From assembly GCF_023227905.1 (NCBI RefSeq), contig NZ_JALOCF010000027.1, positions 1-54,942 of the forward strand: 54,942 bases of DNA. Reading direction: 5' to 3'. This stretch comes from Methylobacter sp. (GTDB lineage: Bacteria > Pseudomonadota > Gammaproteobacteria > Methylococcales > Methylomonadaceae). How positions within the stretch are numbered: position 1 is the stretch's first letter; every line of letters starts with the position of its first letter. The notes beneath the pieces were generated by a model, which was not told the origin of the DNA, searched no databases, and saw only the letters and a program-made list of their open reading frames with translations. A program made the position numbers and the translations under genes. Of this stretch, positions 7,019-16,045 are shown in pieces.

Positions 7019-9610
7019 TTAAAAAGGCAAGGCGATATCAGACTTGATCTTTTTCATCAACGGCCTGAACTGCTCTTGAATGCTATTCATGGCGGCTTCC
7101 GAGTCGGCCTCGAAACGGATGACCAGCGACGGCGTGGTGTTTGATGCCCGCACCAGCCCCCAGCCGTTCGGAAAGTCGACGCGCAGTCCGTCTATATCGG
7201 TGATTTTACCGTCGCTAAACTTGGCTGCCGCTAACAGGCTTTTCATAAAGGTGAAGTTTTCACCTTCCTCCAGCGCGACATTCAATTCCGGGGTACTAAC
7301 GCTGTCGGGGAAATCGGCAAACACCTCGGCACTGCTGCGTGTGTCTTTGGACATTATTTCGAGCAAACGCGCGGCCGCATATAAGGCATCGTCAAAACCG
7401 AACCAGCGGTCATTAAAGTAAATGTGTCCGCTCATTTCACCGGCCAATTTTGCGCCGGTTTCTTTGAGCTTGGCTTTCATTAAGGAATGCCCCGTTTTCC
7501 ACATTATCGGCCTGCCGCCGTATTTTGTGATCTGATCGGTCAGATGGCGGGAGCATTTAACGTCGTAGATGATTTCCGATCCGGGTTTGCCTGCCAGCAC
7601 ATCTTTGGCAAACAACATCATTTGCCGGTCCGGCCAGATAATCTTGCCGTTTGAATCGACAACGCCCAAACGGTCGCCGTCGCCATCGAAAGCGATGCCG
7701 ATATCGGCCTTATAATGTTTGACTGTTGCAATCAATTCACTCAGGTTTTTAGGGTTGCTGGGGTCCGGATGGTGGTTAGGGAAAGTCCCGTCGATGTCGC
7801 AAAATAGCTCCATGACTTCGCAGCCCAGCGTTTTCAGCAGCATGGGGCCCAGCTCGCCGGCAACGCCGTTGCCGCAGTCCAGCACAACGCTCATAGGCCG
7901 GGCAATACGCACATCTTCAGAAATAATGCCGATGTATTCGCTGCTGAAGTGGGTGTTCTGCTCGATGCTGCCGGGTTTGTCCGTGGCATAGGCTTGGCTG
8001 TCAATGCAGGCTTTAAGCTGCTGGATTTTTTCGCCGGCCAGCGTTTCGCCGTTGATGACCATTTTCAGGCCGTTATAATCGGCAGGGTTATGGCTGCCGG
8101 TAATCATCACGCCGGAGCGCCCTTCGGTGTGCCGCGCCACAAAATAAAGCACCGGCGTAGGCACCATGCCTATATCCAGCACATTGAGTCCGGTTGCAAT
8201 AATCCCTTTAGCCAGGGCTTCCGCCAATACAGGGCTGGAAGTTCTGCCATCCCGGCCGACCACGATTTTTTTACAGCCCTGCTCTTTAGCCTGGGTGCCC
8301 AGTGCGCGGCCAATGTCGTAAACCACTTCTTTAGTCAGTGTCTTGCCGACTATGCCACGGATGTCATAAGCCCTGAAAATGATGTCGGTACCAGCCGCTT
8401 TTTTGCTGGAAATGGGCATGTCAAAGAAGTCCGGTACGGTTTTTTCAACGACTTCCGGTTTGTTGAGCGCGACAGCGGGTTGATTGATATGGGGGGCGTC
8501 GGCGGGCGCTTTAGGCGGCTGTTCCATGCGTTGCTCTTCCGGCGTAGCGGCTGATTTAACCTCCATGGCTGGAGAAAATGTCGCCAAGCTGTCAGAAACA
8601 GGCGCGGCCATGAAATCGTCGAAGCCACCAAAAAAATCGTTCGTTTCGGTAACGATATTACCGTCGGTTACATCGCTGTCCCCATTATCCAGAACCCGCT
8701 TGAACTGCGCCAGTGTTGAAATAACGGGGTTAATTTCGGATAACTTAACAGGGTAGGTACCTTGTAATTTGTTAGTCATCATGTCTTTACAGGCTTTTAT
8801 CACGCTGCCCAGATCGTGCTTCAGCAGCGTTGAGAGCTTCCGGTACCCCATAAAAAAAGCCAGCAGCGTTAATAACGCCGGGAAAATAACTATGCCGGCA
8901 ATGAGCGCCAGCCCTTCAGAACTTGCACTGTCGGCAGACTGGTAATGAAGTTGCCAGCCGGTATTGGCTACGGGCACTTGCGCATCGCTGTTTTGCTCTG
9001 CTCTAACCGGTGCGCCGGCAGCACCTAATACCAGTGTTGCTTGTTTCAGTTCAATATGCCCGTCTTTTAGCTCCGCTGCCTGAACGATTTTACTGATAAA
9101 GTCGTATTTCAAGCTGGCCAGAATGACGCCGACCACTTGACCATTCTGCATAATGCCACGGGCGATAGCCAGATGCCGGTCAGGCCCGTTATCGCCTTGT
9201 ATGGCCGGCAATTGATTCTTGGTAAACGTTTCCCGCACCATGTCCAGGTCGGCATAACCCATTTTGGGCACGCTTTTGTCATCAAGCTCGCTGACGCCGG
9301 GCAATAACAGCCTGACCTTCAGAATGAAGGGCAAATGCTTTTCAAGTTTTTCAGACACTAAGGTTAATTGGGCGGCGTCTGCGCTGGTGACCGCTGCCAA
9401 CACTTCGGGGTCCTGCGCCATTTTTTCCAGTGTGTCGGTTAACAGATTGATCTGTGCCGATATGCCTAATGCGACGCTCTTTGCGATTGCTGCCGTTGAG
9501 TCTTGCTTTGATTGCGTAATTTGGGACGCGCCGATCCAGTAAACGCCGACTCCGGCGGTTAAAACCATTAAAACAGCCAGCGCTGACAATAAGGAAAATA
9601 GTCGTATCAT
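7019..9610 (-). CDS. algC: Long-form phosphomannomutase/phosphoglucomutase AlgC
   Basis: An 863-residue protein. Residues 1-400 are a membrane-anchored extension: a membrane segment at about 4-28, a dCache-like extracytoplasmic region, a second segment at about 233-253, then a Pro/Ala-rich linker. The alpha-D-phosphohexomutase domain begins near 409 (FRAYDIRG). It has the phosphoserine loop TGSHNP (Ser506), the metal loop DGDGDR (642-647), the sugar loop GEMSGH and the phosphate site RASNTTP. The enzyme interconverts mannose- or glucose-6-phosphate and the 1-phosphates, feeding polysaccharide and LPS precursors. It lies after coaBC-dut as in Pseudomonas, where the long form also occurs. The extension suggests membrane localisation or signal sensing. 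Confidence 0.92.
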   Translation of the reverse strand: MIRLFSLLSALAVLMVLTAGVGVYWIGASQITQSKQDSTAAIAKSVALGISAQINLLTDTLEKMAQDPEVLAAVTSADAAQLTLVSEKLEKHLPFILKVRLLLPGVSELDDKSVPKMGYADLDMVRETFTKNQLPAIQGDNGPDRHLAIARGIMQNGQVVGVILASLKYDFISKIVQAAELKDGHIELKQATLVLGAAGAPVRAEQNSDAQVPVANTGWQLHYQSADSASSEGLALIAGIVIFPALLTLLAFFMGYRKLSTLLKHDLGSVIKACKDMMTNKLQGTYPVKLSEINPVISTLAQFKRVLDNGDSDVTDGNIVTETNDFFGGFDDFMAAPVSDSLATFSPAMEVKSAATPEEQRMEQPPKAPADAPHINQPAVALNKPEVVEKTVPDFFDMPISSKKAAGTDIIFRAYDIRGIVGKTLTKEVVYDIGRALGTQAKEQGCKKIVVGRDGRTSSPVLAEALAKGIIATGLNVLDIGMVPTPVLYFVARHTEGRSGVMITGSHNPADYNGLKMVINGETLAGEKIQQLKACIDSQAYATDKPGSIEQNTHFSSEYIGIISEDVRIARPMSVVLDCGNGVAGELGPMLLKTLGCEVMELFCDIDGTFPNHHPDPSNPKNLSELIATVKHYKADIGIAFDGDGDRLGVVDSNGKIIWPDRQMMLFAKDVLAGKPGSEIIYDVKCSRHLTDQITKYGGRPIMWKTGHSLMKAKLKETGAKLAGEMSGHIYFNDRWFGFDDALYAAARLLEIMSKDTRSSAEVFADFPDSVSTPELNVALEEGENFTFMKSLLAAAKFSDGKITDIDGLRVDFPNGWGLVRASNTTPSLVIRFEADSEAAMNSIQEQFRPLMKKIKSDIALPF

Positions 9611-9636
9611 TTATTTATAGCTCCATGGATAACGGC

Positions 9637-10101
9637 TTAGTGACGACCCGTATGACCAAAACCGCCGATCCCGCGCAAGCTTTGGTCAAACTCGGCGACT
9701 TGTTCGAATTCCACCTGCACCACCGGCACAAAAACCATTTGCGCGATGCGCTCGCCGATATTAATCGTAAAGGCAGTGTTGCCCCGGTTCCAGCAGGACA
9801 CGAAAACCTGTCCCTGATAATCTGAATCGATCAGCCCGACCAGATTGCCCAACACGATACCGTGTTTATGCCCCAGACCGGATCTGGGCAACAAAACCGC
9901 GGCTAATTGATGATCATCGATATGAATAGCCAGTCCGGTGGGAATCAGCACTGTCTCGCCCGGTTTCAATTCGACCGGCTCCTCCAGGCAGGCGCGTAAA
10001 TCCAGCCCCGCCGAACCGGATGTCGCATACTCAGGCAACGGAATGTCTTTGCCCAGGCGACCGTCCAGAATTTTAAGCTGTATTTTTGTTGTGCCTTTCA
10101 T
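9637..10101 (-). CDS. dut: Deoxyuridine 5'-triphosphate nucleotidohydrolase
   Basis: A 154-residue trimeric dUTPase, the usual length. It hydrolyses dUTP to dUMP and pyrophosphate, keeping uracil out of DNA and supplying dTMP synthesis. All five motifs are visible: SAGLDLRA, PRSGLG(H), GLIDSDYQG, the GERIAQMVF block and the C-terminal P-loop-like RGIGGFGHTG. Its ATG at 10101 lies inside the end of coaBC, a 29-base overlap, indicating translational coupling. algC starts 26 bases after it. The coaBC-dut-algC order is conserved in gammaproteobacteria. Confidence 0.97.
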   Translation of the reverse strand: MKGTTKIQLKILDGRLGKDIPLPEYATSGSAGLDLRACLEEPVELKPGETVLIPTGLAIHIDDHQLAAVLLPRSGLGHKHGIVLGNLVGLIDSDYQGQVFVSCWNRGNTAFTINIGERIAQMVFVPVVQVEFEQVAEFDQSLRGIGGFGHTGRH

Positions 10102-11293
10102 GTTCCATTCTCTCTGAGATTAAGCTGATGAGTTGTTCGGCCAAGCGATTTTTGTCGGTCATTTCCAGGGTTCTTTGACCCTCTTTCCAGAATACCTGCA
10201 ATGCGTTTTGCTCGCTGTCAAAGCCGCCCTGATCGCGCCCCACCCAATTGGCCGCAATCATATCCAGGTTTTTTCGCGCCAATTTGTCCAGCGCGTATTG
10301 TTCAAGATCATGGGTTTCCGCGGCAAATCCGACCGTGAACGGGCGGTTAGGAAGTTGCGCAACTTCCGCCAGAATGTCTCTGGTTTTTTGCAGCGCTAAC
10401 GTTAGCGTGGTTTGGCTGTCCTGTTTTTTTATTTTTTCGTTTTCCATGAGGGCAGGGCTGTAATCTGCAACAGCCGCCGCGCCGATGTAAATATCATGTT
10501 CCGGGGCTTTGGCGATAACCGCCACATGCATTTGCGCGGCGGTTTCTACGTTGATCACATCGGCACCGGCAGGCGCGGCCAGCGATACCGGGCCGCTGAC
10601 CAGCGTGACCTTGGCGCCCGCTTTGAGTGCGGCCTTGGCGAGCGCATAGCCCATTTTTCCGGAACTGCGATTGGTGATGTAGCGGACGGGGTCCAAAGGT
10701 TCGCGGGTCGGACCGGCGCTGATTAAAACCTTGAACCCGCTTAAACATTGCGCGGTCGGTTCAGCCATTAAACGGTCGCAGATTTCCGCAGGCTCGGACA
10801 TCCGGCCGAAGCCGGTTTCGCCGCAAGCCTGATCGCCTTGTTCGGGGCCGATCACGATAACGCCGTGGTTTTTGAGTTTTTGGATGTTTTCTTGGGTGAC
10901 CGGTTTATGCCACATGGCCTGATTCATCGCCGGGGCAATGTAAACAGGACAGGTTGCCGCCAGATACAAGGTCGATAATAAATCGTCAGCCAGGCCGTGG
11001 CTGCACTTTGCAAGGGTATTGGCCGTTGCCGGGGCGATAATCAATGCATCGGCCCAGCGCGCCAGATTAATATGCCCCATCGAATTTTCTTCATCCGCAT
11101 CAAGCAGTTCGCTATGCACCGGATGGCCGGACAGCGCCTGGAAAGTCAGCGGGCTGACAAACTGCATGGCTGATCGGGTCATCACTACGCGCACTGTAGC
11201 GCCCTGTTTTCGCAACAGTCTGACTAGCTCAGCCGACTTGTAGGCAGCAATGCCGCCACTGACAGCCAATAAAATATGCTTGTTAATAGTCAT
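10073..11293 (-). CDS. coaBC: Phosphopantothenoylcysteine synthetase/decarboxylase (bifunctional)
   Basis: A 406-residue bifunctional coenzyme A enzyme. The ATG at 11293 is chosen because MTINKHILLAVSGGIAAYK matches the family; the next upstream in-frame start is only a TTG at 11311. The N-terminal CoaC flavoprotein domain (about 1-180) has SGGIAAYKS, the PAMNxxMW motif and the catalytic Cys loop GDQACGETGFGRM. The C-terminal CoaB domain (about 185-400) has ISAGPTREPLDPVRYITNRSSGKMG. It joins 4'-phosphopantothenate to cysteine using CTP and then decarboxylates the product. First gene of the coaBC-dut-algC operon; divergent from radC. Confidence 0.96.
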   Translation of the reverse strand: MTINKHILLAVSGGIAAYKSAELVRLLRKQGATVRVVMTRSAMQFVSPLTFQALSGHPVHSELLDADEENSMGHINLARWADALIIAPATANTLAKCSHGLADDLLSTLYLAATCPVYIAPAMNQAMWHKPVTQENIQKLKNHGVIVIGPEQGDQACGETGFGRMSEPAEICDRLMAEPTAQCLSGFKVLISAGPTREPLDPVRYITNRSSGKMGYALAKAALKAGAKVTLVSGPVSLAAPAGADVINVETAAQMHVAVIAKAPEHDIYIGAAAVADYSPALMENEKIKKQDSQTTLTLALQKTRDILAEVAQLPNRPFTVGFAAETHDLEQYALDKLARKNLDMIAANWVGRDQGGFDSEQNALQVFWKEGQRTLEMTDKNRLAEQLISLISERMEHERHNKNTA

Positions 11294-11379
11294 GCCCGGA
11301 AAGTTGAACAAATGATGACATTATGGCAAGGATGAGAAAATTCTTCTATGCTTAATTCCTATCGTATAGAGGAAAGCCC

Positions 11380-12054
11380 ATGTCTATTAAAGATTGGTCG
11401 GCTGAAGATCGACCTAGAGAAAAACTGTTGCGGCGCGGTTCAGCCGCTTTAACCGATGCGGAACTGCTGGCTATTTTCCTGCGTACCGGCTTGCCCGGTA
11501 AATCCGCAGTTGACCTGGCTCGTGAGTTGTTGAGCAATTTCGGTTCATTGAAAGCTTTATTGGGCGCCGACCAGCAAAGTTTTTGCGAGGGCAAAGGCTT
11601 GGGCGAGGCCACTTATGTCCAGCTCCAGGCCGTGCTGGAAATGGCCCGGCGACATTTTAAGGAAGCCTTGCAGCGCGGCGATGCGTTAACCAGTCCGGAC
11701 ATCACCCGTTCCTATCTCAGCGCGCAGTTGCGCGGCTACAGCTATGAGGTGTTTGCCTGCCTGTTTCTTGATAACCAGCACCGGGTCATCCAACTGGATG
11801 AATTGTTCAGAGGCACCCTAGACGGCGCCAGCGTTTATCCGCGGGAGGTTGCCAGGCAGGCGCTGCGCCATAATGCGGCAGCGGTCATTTTCGCCCATAA
11901 CCACCCGTCCGGCATTTCCGAACCCAGCCAGGCCGATAAACACATTACCGAAAAGCTTAAGCAGGCCTTAGCCTTGTTTGATATACGGGTGCTGGATCAT
12001 TTTATTATCGGTGACGGACAGCCTTATTCGTTTGCAGAGCATGGTTTGTTGTGA
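11380..12054 (+). CDS. radC: RadC family JAB1/MPN-type protein
   Basis: A 224-residue protein of normal size. The N-terminal helix-hairpin-helix-like part (residues about 1-95) includes LTDAELLAIFLRTG and KGLGEATYVQLQAVLEM. The C-terminal JAMM metalloprotease-like domain has the zinc motif HNHPSG...D near residues 172-185. Despite its old name, no DNA-repair role has been established for RadC in E. coli. AGAGGAAAG precedes the ATG. Divergent from coaBC across about 85 bases, the usual arrangement in gammaproteobacteria. Confidence 0.95.
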   Translation: MSIKDWSAEDRPREKLLRRGSAALTDAELLAIFLRTGLPGKSAVDLARELLSNFGSLKALLGADQQSFCEGKGLGEATYVQLQAVLEMARRHFKEALQRGDALTSPDITRSYLSAQLRGYSYEVFACLFLDNQHRVIQLDELFRGTLDGASVYPREVARQALRHNAAAVIFAHNHPSGISEPSQADKHITEKLKQALALFDIRVLDHFIIGDGQPYSFAEHGLL

Positions 12055-12438
12055 TGAAAATGGCTGGCTTTTTAAAGTCAAAAAGCGGAAATACCTGAGG
12101 CTCTGCTTAATGCCGCGCATCCAGCTCAATAGCGGGTCAACTTAATAGGTATCAGCACTTATTGATTGAATAAATTGGATGACTTACCCTAAATATCGCT
12201 TATGCAACACCAACTTATTTTTGAGGAATGAAACCATACCCCGGCAAAATGTAAAGCACCGTCTTTTTCGCCGTGATGAAAACTTTCAAAAAATGGTGTT
12301 ATGGAGCAATGACTGATTGGAATTTAATGTCTTGCCTTTAGTAATAAAAATGTCGGCCGATAAGGAGTGCTAGATCGACATTGCCGACATGATTGAAGCG
12401 CAAGCATAAGTTTGTAAATTCGCTTTGAGGAAATTATC
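12055..12438. other. Intergenic stretch without a recognised gene
   Basis: AT-rich sequence after radC. The only structure noticed is a 7-base inverted repeat ATGTCGG/CCGACAT (12350-12356 and 12384-12390). No convincing promoter, RNA or coding frame was seen. Confidence 0.4.
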
Positions 12439-12546
12439 ATGAAAAACATAGCATGGATATTTAACATCATTGTTCAAATCACATTAATGGTAGTGCTGCT
12501 CTTTGACCGTAAGTCTTATTTGCACTGCATTGACCTTGACCGCTAA
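12439..12546 (+). CDS. Candidate 35-residue single-span membrane peptide
   Basis: An ATG preceded by GAGGAAATTATC (a good ribosome site at good spacing) opens a 35-codon frame ending in TAA. The product starts MKNIAWIFNIIVQITL and is hydrophobic over residues about 5-22, followed by a polar, charged tail with a Cys. It could be a small inner-membrane protein. No family is recognised. The good ribosome site supports translation, but the length is short enough for chance. Confidence 0.35.
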   Translation: MKNIAWIFNIIVQITLMVVLLFDRKSYLHCIDLDR

Positions 12547-12591
12547 TTAACACGGAATAGAACGATTCTTGGATTTTTATGAATTAAGTTG

Positions 12592-12624
12592 GGCCAGTTC
12601 CCAGACTTTTTTCAGGGACTGGCC
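12592..12624 (+). terminator. Hairpin downstream of the 35-residue frame
   Basis: GGCCAGTTCCC (12592-12602) pairs with GGGACTGGCC (12615-12624) with one bulged T. The loop carries a run of six Ts rather than a T-tail following the stem, so it is a stable hairpin but not a classical Rho-independent terminator. Confidence 0.35.
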
Positions 12625-12777
12625 CCAGGCTATATGAGGAGAGTTCTTAATGTTAAGGGTAGTTTATATGCGGGTTGGATTTAAATCCCAATAATGAAAA
12701 AGAACATGGTCTTAACAAAGCAAAATAATAGCTACTTGCTATGCTCGCCTTTCTTTAATCTAGCGGAGACTATCTAA

Positions 12778-13074
12778 ATGAAAGACGCAAAGATAACACC
12801 TCTGACAATACAGCAATACGCGGATATTTCCGAATATGTTCACGATGAAGTGGACAGGGTCGAGTTCGCCGGAATGATTGCAGCTAAATGTACCAAGCAT
12901 CCCGAGTATGGCGACATTATCCTTATTTCATCCTCTCATGGTGACTGTTTAATGATTCACTTTGCAGACCTGCAAAAAAATCTAGCCAACAACGAGACTG
13001 GTCGGCGCAACGTGAGCGCAGGGCAAATCCGGGGCGCCGAAGACGATGAAAGCCAGGATTCAGGTGATACTTGA
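12778..13074 (+). CDS. Hypothetical acidic protein
   Basis: A 98-residue soluble protein starting MKDAKITPLTIQQYADISEYVHDEVDRVEF. The first 75 residues are compact and could form a small alpha/beta domain. The last 25 are charged and low-complexity (ETGRRNV...EDDESQDSG), probably disordered. GGAG lies 11 bases before the ATG. No family is recognised and the neighbours (radC; amrA on the other strand) give no clear functional link. Probably real, because codon usage looks ordinary and the frame ends cleanly. Confidence 0.5.
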   Translation: MKDAKITPLTIQQYADISEYVHDEVDRVEFAGMIAAKCTKHPEYGDIILISSSHGDCLMIHFADLQKNLANNETGRRNVSAGQIRGAEDDESQDSGDT

Positions 13075-13189
13075 AAGTTTAGCGGAACCAGTCTTGCAAG
13101 TTGCAGGGTGTATCGTGCCTTGTAAATCAATTTGTTACCCGATAGCAGGAATCTCTTGCGGATGCTTATTAAGGCATAACGTTTGAGCC

Positions 13190-13819
13190 TTACTCTATCA
13201 CTTCTACATGGTAGCGATACATTCGGATATCTTCGGACCAGTAGTCAGGCGGCAACCCGGCTTTTTGCTTCAAATACCGCAAAAATTGCTCGGGCTCCGG
13301 CAGTTGTTCCCATACCGAGGGCAGAAAGGTCCCGCGCCGGCGGTTTTTTTCCAATGTTAAACCATCTATTCTCGGCGGCAGCTGTTCACGTGTGTTCGCA
13401 GCGTTGTAAACTTCCGGCTCTTCCAATATTAAGCCGTCTATGCCCGGTTGCAGTTGAGATATTAAGTCCTGTTCAGAAGTAAATGTAATGGGTTCGGAAG
13501 GTGAGAGCAAGGACAGGTATATTTCCAGGTCGCCGAGTTCGTCCGCTTGCAGCGGCGGAAAGCGAGGGTCTCTGAAAGCGGAGGAAAATGCATTTTCGGC
13601 AATATCTTCAGCCAGCGGCCTGTAAGCTTCAAGCGTTCCAATGCAGCCGCGCAGTTGATGGTTTCTCTGCAAGGTGACAAAAGTGGCGCGCCGCTCTGTT
13701 AATTCTTCGGGATAATCGTCCAAGTTGACCCTTAGGGGGCGGCCTGTCAACACCCCATGCCGAATGGAGCTTCTTGCCAGCTCCAGCAGGCGTTGGCGGT
13801 TCGCCTCATTCAATGACAT
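13190..13819 (-). CDS. amrA: AmmeMemoRadiSam system protein A (AMMECR1 domain)
   Basis: A 209-residue protein from the ATG at 13819; an in-frame TTG 18 bases upstream is less likely. It is an AMMECR1-domain protein, with SIRHGVLTG, the conserved LRGCIGTLEAYRPL block (the LRGCIG hexapeptide is the family hallmark), NAFSSAFRDPRFPPL and, near the C-terminus, FLPSVWEQLP. Cytoplasmic. The start overlaps the end of amrB, so the two are translationally coupled. AMMECR1 proteins have no proven activity; in bacteria and archaea they occur with Memo-like and radical-SAM proteins, as here. Confidence 0.92.
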   Translation of the reverse strand: MSLNEANRQRLLELARSSIRHGVLTGRPLRVNLDDYPEELTERRATFVTLQRNHQLRGCIGTLEAYRPLAEDIAENAFSSAFRDPRFPPLQADELGDLEIYLSLLSPSEPITFTSEQDLISQLQPGIDGLILEEPEVYNAANTREQLPPRIDGLTLEKNRRRGTFLPSVWEQLPEPEQFLRYLKQKAGLPPDYWSEDIRMYRYHVEVIE

Positions 13820-14585
13820 AAGCGCCGTAGCCGACAACGCGGGCCTTATCTCCTGCGGTGTCGCCGGAATTGCGCAGGTCGATGTTTGTTACTGACAGCG
13901 ACTTTTTCCGGGCCAGTTTCAATAAGCCGCTGACCGGCACTTTACCGCAGGCGGATTCGGAGGCGAGCCGCTCATATTGCAACTGTTCTATGGTTTGGCT
14001 GGTTGAGGTATCCATCTGCTTGGCGGTTGCATAATCATGATAATGACTCAGGTCTGAACTGATCACAATCAGCGTTTCATCGCCGCCCCAAAGTGCGTCA
14101 AGCACTTGGCTGACTTGGTCCGGCGAGGCCTCGCCGGCAACGATGGGCACTATTTTAAAGTCATCGAGCACTTCTTGTAAGAAAGGCAGATGCACTTCCA
14201 GGCTGTGTTCATAGGTGTGGGCCTGCTCGATGTATTCGACAAAAGGCAGTTGGACTATAGTCCGCACGGCCGCCTGATCGACATGGACGCGTCCCAAAGG
14301 CGTAGTAAACGTTTCCGCTCTGCTCACGGCCAAGCCCCTGAAAGCTACGCGATGAGAAGGGCCGATAAGCACTACGCGGGTTATCCGGTCATGGGCCTTT
14401 CTTAGCCGGGTATAGGCGCTCGCAGCGATCGGGCCGGAATAAATATAACCGGCGTGCGGCGCGATGATGGCTTTGGGCACTTTTTCATCGGTCGCCGCAT
14501 CACTCAAAAACCGATCCAACATCAAATGAAGTTGCTCTGGATTGGCAGGATAAAAAGAACCTGCTACGGCGGGCTGTCTATTCAT
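13806..14585 (-). CDS. amrB: AmmeMemoRadiSam system protein B (Memo-like)
   Basis: A 259-residue MEMO1-family protein with the fold of class III extradiol dioxygenases. The residues matching the human Memo metal site are all present: His44 (IAPHAGYIYSG), His77 (GPSH), Asp178 and His181 (SSDLSHYH) and Cys213 (ESACGKVP). This suggests a metal-binding or redox enzyme, but the substrate is unknown. AAGGAC precedes the ATG. It is the first gene of the amrB-amrA pair and is divergent from amrS across about 375 bases, so the three genes probably share regulation from that region. Confidence 0.93.
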   Translation of the reverse strand: MNRQPAVAGSFYPANPEQLHLMLDRFLSDAATDEKVPKAIIAPHAGYIYSGPIAASAYTRLRKAHDRITRVVLIGPSHRVAFRGLAVSRAETFTTPLGRVHVDQAAVRTIVQLPFVEYIEQAHTYEHSLEVHLPFLQEVLDDFKIVPIVAGEASPDQVSQVLDALWGGDETLIVISSDLSHYHDYATAKQMDTSTSQTIEQLQYERLASESACGKVPVSGLLKLARKKSLSVTNIDLRNSGDTAGDKARVVGYGAYVIE

Positions 14586-14959
14586 TAGCTTGTCCTTTTA
14601 TGTAATCGATGCAGCTATGTGGAGCAGGGCGGCGATATCTTCCGCAATTAGCACTTGCCGAGTAAATCCTGGCGGCGGTTCCGGAGTCTCAGGCCGTTAG
14701 TCCGAGCAAATTATTAGCGAATTATTTAACGGCACGTGATGATAGAGTCAAAGCCATATGGCAACCATACGTATCATTACTTAAGCCTACAAAAATGATT
14801 TATTTTATCTTGTGGGTAAGTCATGCTAAAGACAGTAAATAGTAATATACAGAGTTCGTTCTGCAAAATGGCTGATCTATTAAATAAGCCGTGGTGCATT
14901 ATCGCCTGAATAAAGCGCCGGCCTTTTACTGTTTATTAGCAGAAACAGGAGAATAAACC
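14586..14959. other. Divergent intergenic region between amrB and amrS
   Basis: About 375 bases, AT-rich in the half next to amrS. It should hold the promoters for both directions. I could not identify a convincing -35/-10 pair, operator or riboswitch, and no coding frame is supported. Confidence 0.4.
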
Positions 14960-16045
14960 ATGACTGATTTTGTTACCCAAGATACCGTAAAAACCCGTTA
15001 CTGGCATGTGCTAAACGATGGCCGGATTCAATGCGATCTTTGCCCGAGATTTTGCAAACTGCACAAAGGCCAGCGCGGCCTGTGTTTTGTCAGACAGAAC
15101 CTGGACGACCAGATTGTAATGACCAGTTACGGCCGCTCCAGCGGCTTTGCGATTGACCCTATCGAAAAGAAACCGCTGAACCATTTCCTGCCCGGCACCT
15201 CGGTGTTTTCTTTCGGCACCGCCGGCTGCAACCTGGCCTGCAACTTTTGCCAGAACTGGGACATCAGCAAATCAAGGGAAATGGACACCCTGATGAGCAA
15301 GGCATCGCCCGATGCCATTGCACAGGCGGCGAAGGATAACGGCTGCCACAGCGTCGCTTACACCTATAACGATCCGGTGGTTTTCCATGAATATGCGATC
15401 GATACGGCCCAGGCCTGCCGGGAACTGGGCATAAAATCGGTGGCGGTATCGGCGGGTTATGTTTGCGCCGAACCCAGAGCCGAATTTTATCAATATATGG
15501 ATGCGGCCAATATCGATTTAAAAGCTTTTACCGAGCGCTTTTATTACAAAATTGCTGGCGGGCATCTGGACCCCGTGTTGGAAACGATTAAATACATCAA
15601 GCACGAAACATCTGTCTGGATGGAACTGACCACCCTGATTATTCCAGACGAGAACGATTCTGAAGCGGAGCTGGAATCAATGACCCAATGGGTGGTCGAG
15701 AATTTGGGGCCTGATGTGCCGATGCACTTCACCGCGTTTCATCCTGACTGGAAAATGCGCGACAAGCCGCCTACGCCGCTTTCATCTTTATTGCAGGCGC
15801 GGCAAATCGCTTTAAAAAATGGGATACGCTATGCCTACGTTGGCAATGTGCATGATAAGGCGGAAGAAAGCACCTATTGCCACAAGTGCAGAGGACTACT
15901 GATAGGCCGTGACTGGTACGAATTGTCCGACTGGAACCTGGATGACTCAGGGAATTGTCGTTTTTGCGGCGCACGTTGCGCGGGGGTGTTCAATCCAAAT
16001 CCGGGAGACTGGGGAGCGAAGCGAAAAGCGGTTGTTATGGGCTGA
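14960..16045 (+). CDS. amrS: AmmeMemoRadiSam system radical SAM enzyme
   Basis: A 361-residue radical S-adenosylmethionine protein related to pyruvate-formate-lyase activating enzymes. The 4Fe-4S motif CNLACNFC has Cys at 90, 94 and 97. An N-terminal Cys cluster (25, 28, 32, 42; IQCDLCPRFC...GLCFVRQ) and a C-terminal Cys-rich tail (CHKC...CRFCGARC) could bind zinc or extra iron-sulfur clusters. AGGAG precedes the ATG. The partner reaction is unknown. Genomic pairing with amrA/amrB across bacteria and archaea implies that the three act together. Being cytoplasmic and oxygen-sensitive by chemistry, it probably works at low oxygen. Confidence 0.95.
   Translation: MTDFVTQDTVKTRYWHVLNDGRIQCDLCPRFCKLHKGQRGLCFVRQNLDDQIVMTSYGRSSGFAIDPIEKKPLNHFLPGTSVFSFGTAGCNLACNFCQNWDISKSREMDTLMSKASPDAIAQAAKDNGCHSVAYTYNDPVVFHEYAIDTAQACRELGIKSVAVSAGYVCAEPRAEFYQYMDAANIDLKAFTERFYYKIAGGHLDPVLETIKYIKHETSVWMELTTLIIPDENDSEAELESMTQWVVENLGPDVPMHFTAFHPDWKMRDKPPTPLSSLLQARQIALKNGIRYAYVGNVHDKAEESTYCHKCRGLLIGRDWYELSDWNLDDSGNCRFCGARCAGVFNPNPGDWGAKRKAVVMG

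Noticed and set aside
7949..8554. A 201-codon plus-strand frame
   Set aside because: Antisense shadow of the phosphohexomutase domain of algC, which has all catalytic motifs on the minus strand.
12191..12205. A 15-base word AAATATCGCTTATGC repeated at 38961-38975
   Set aside because: One exact 15-base match within 55 kb is close to chance expectation and the surroundings do not match.
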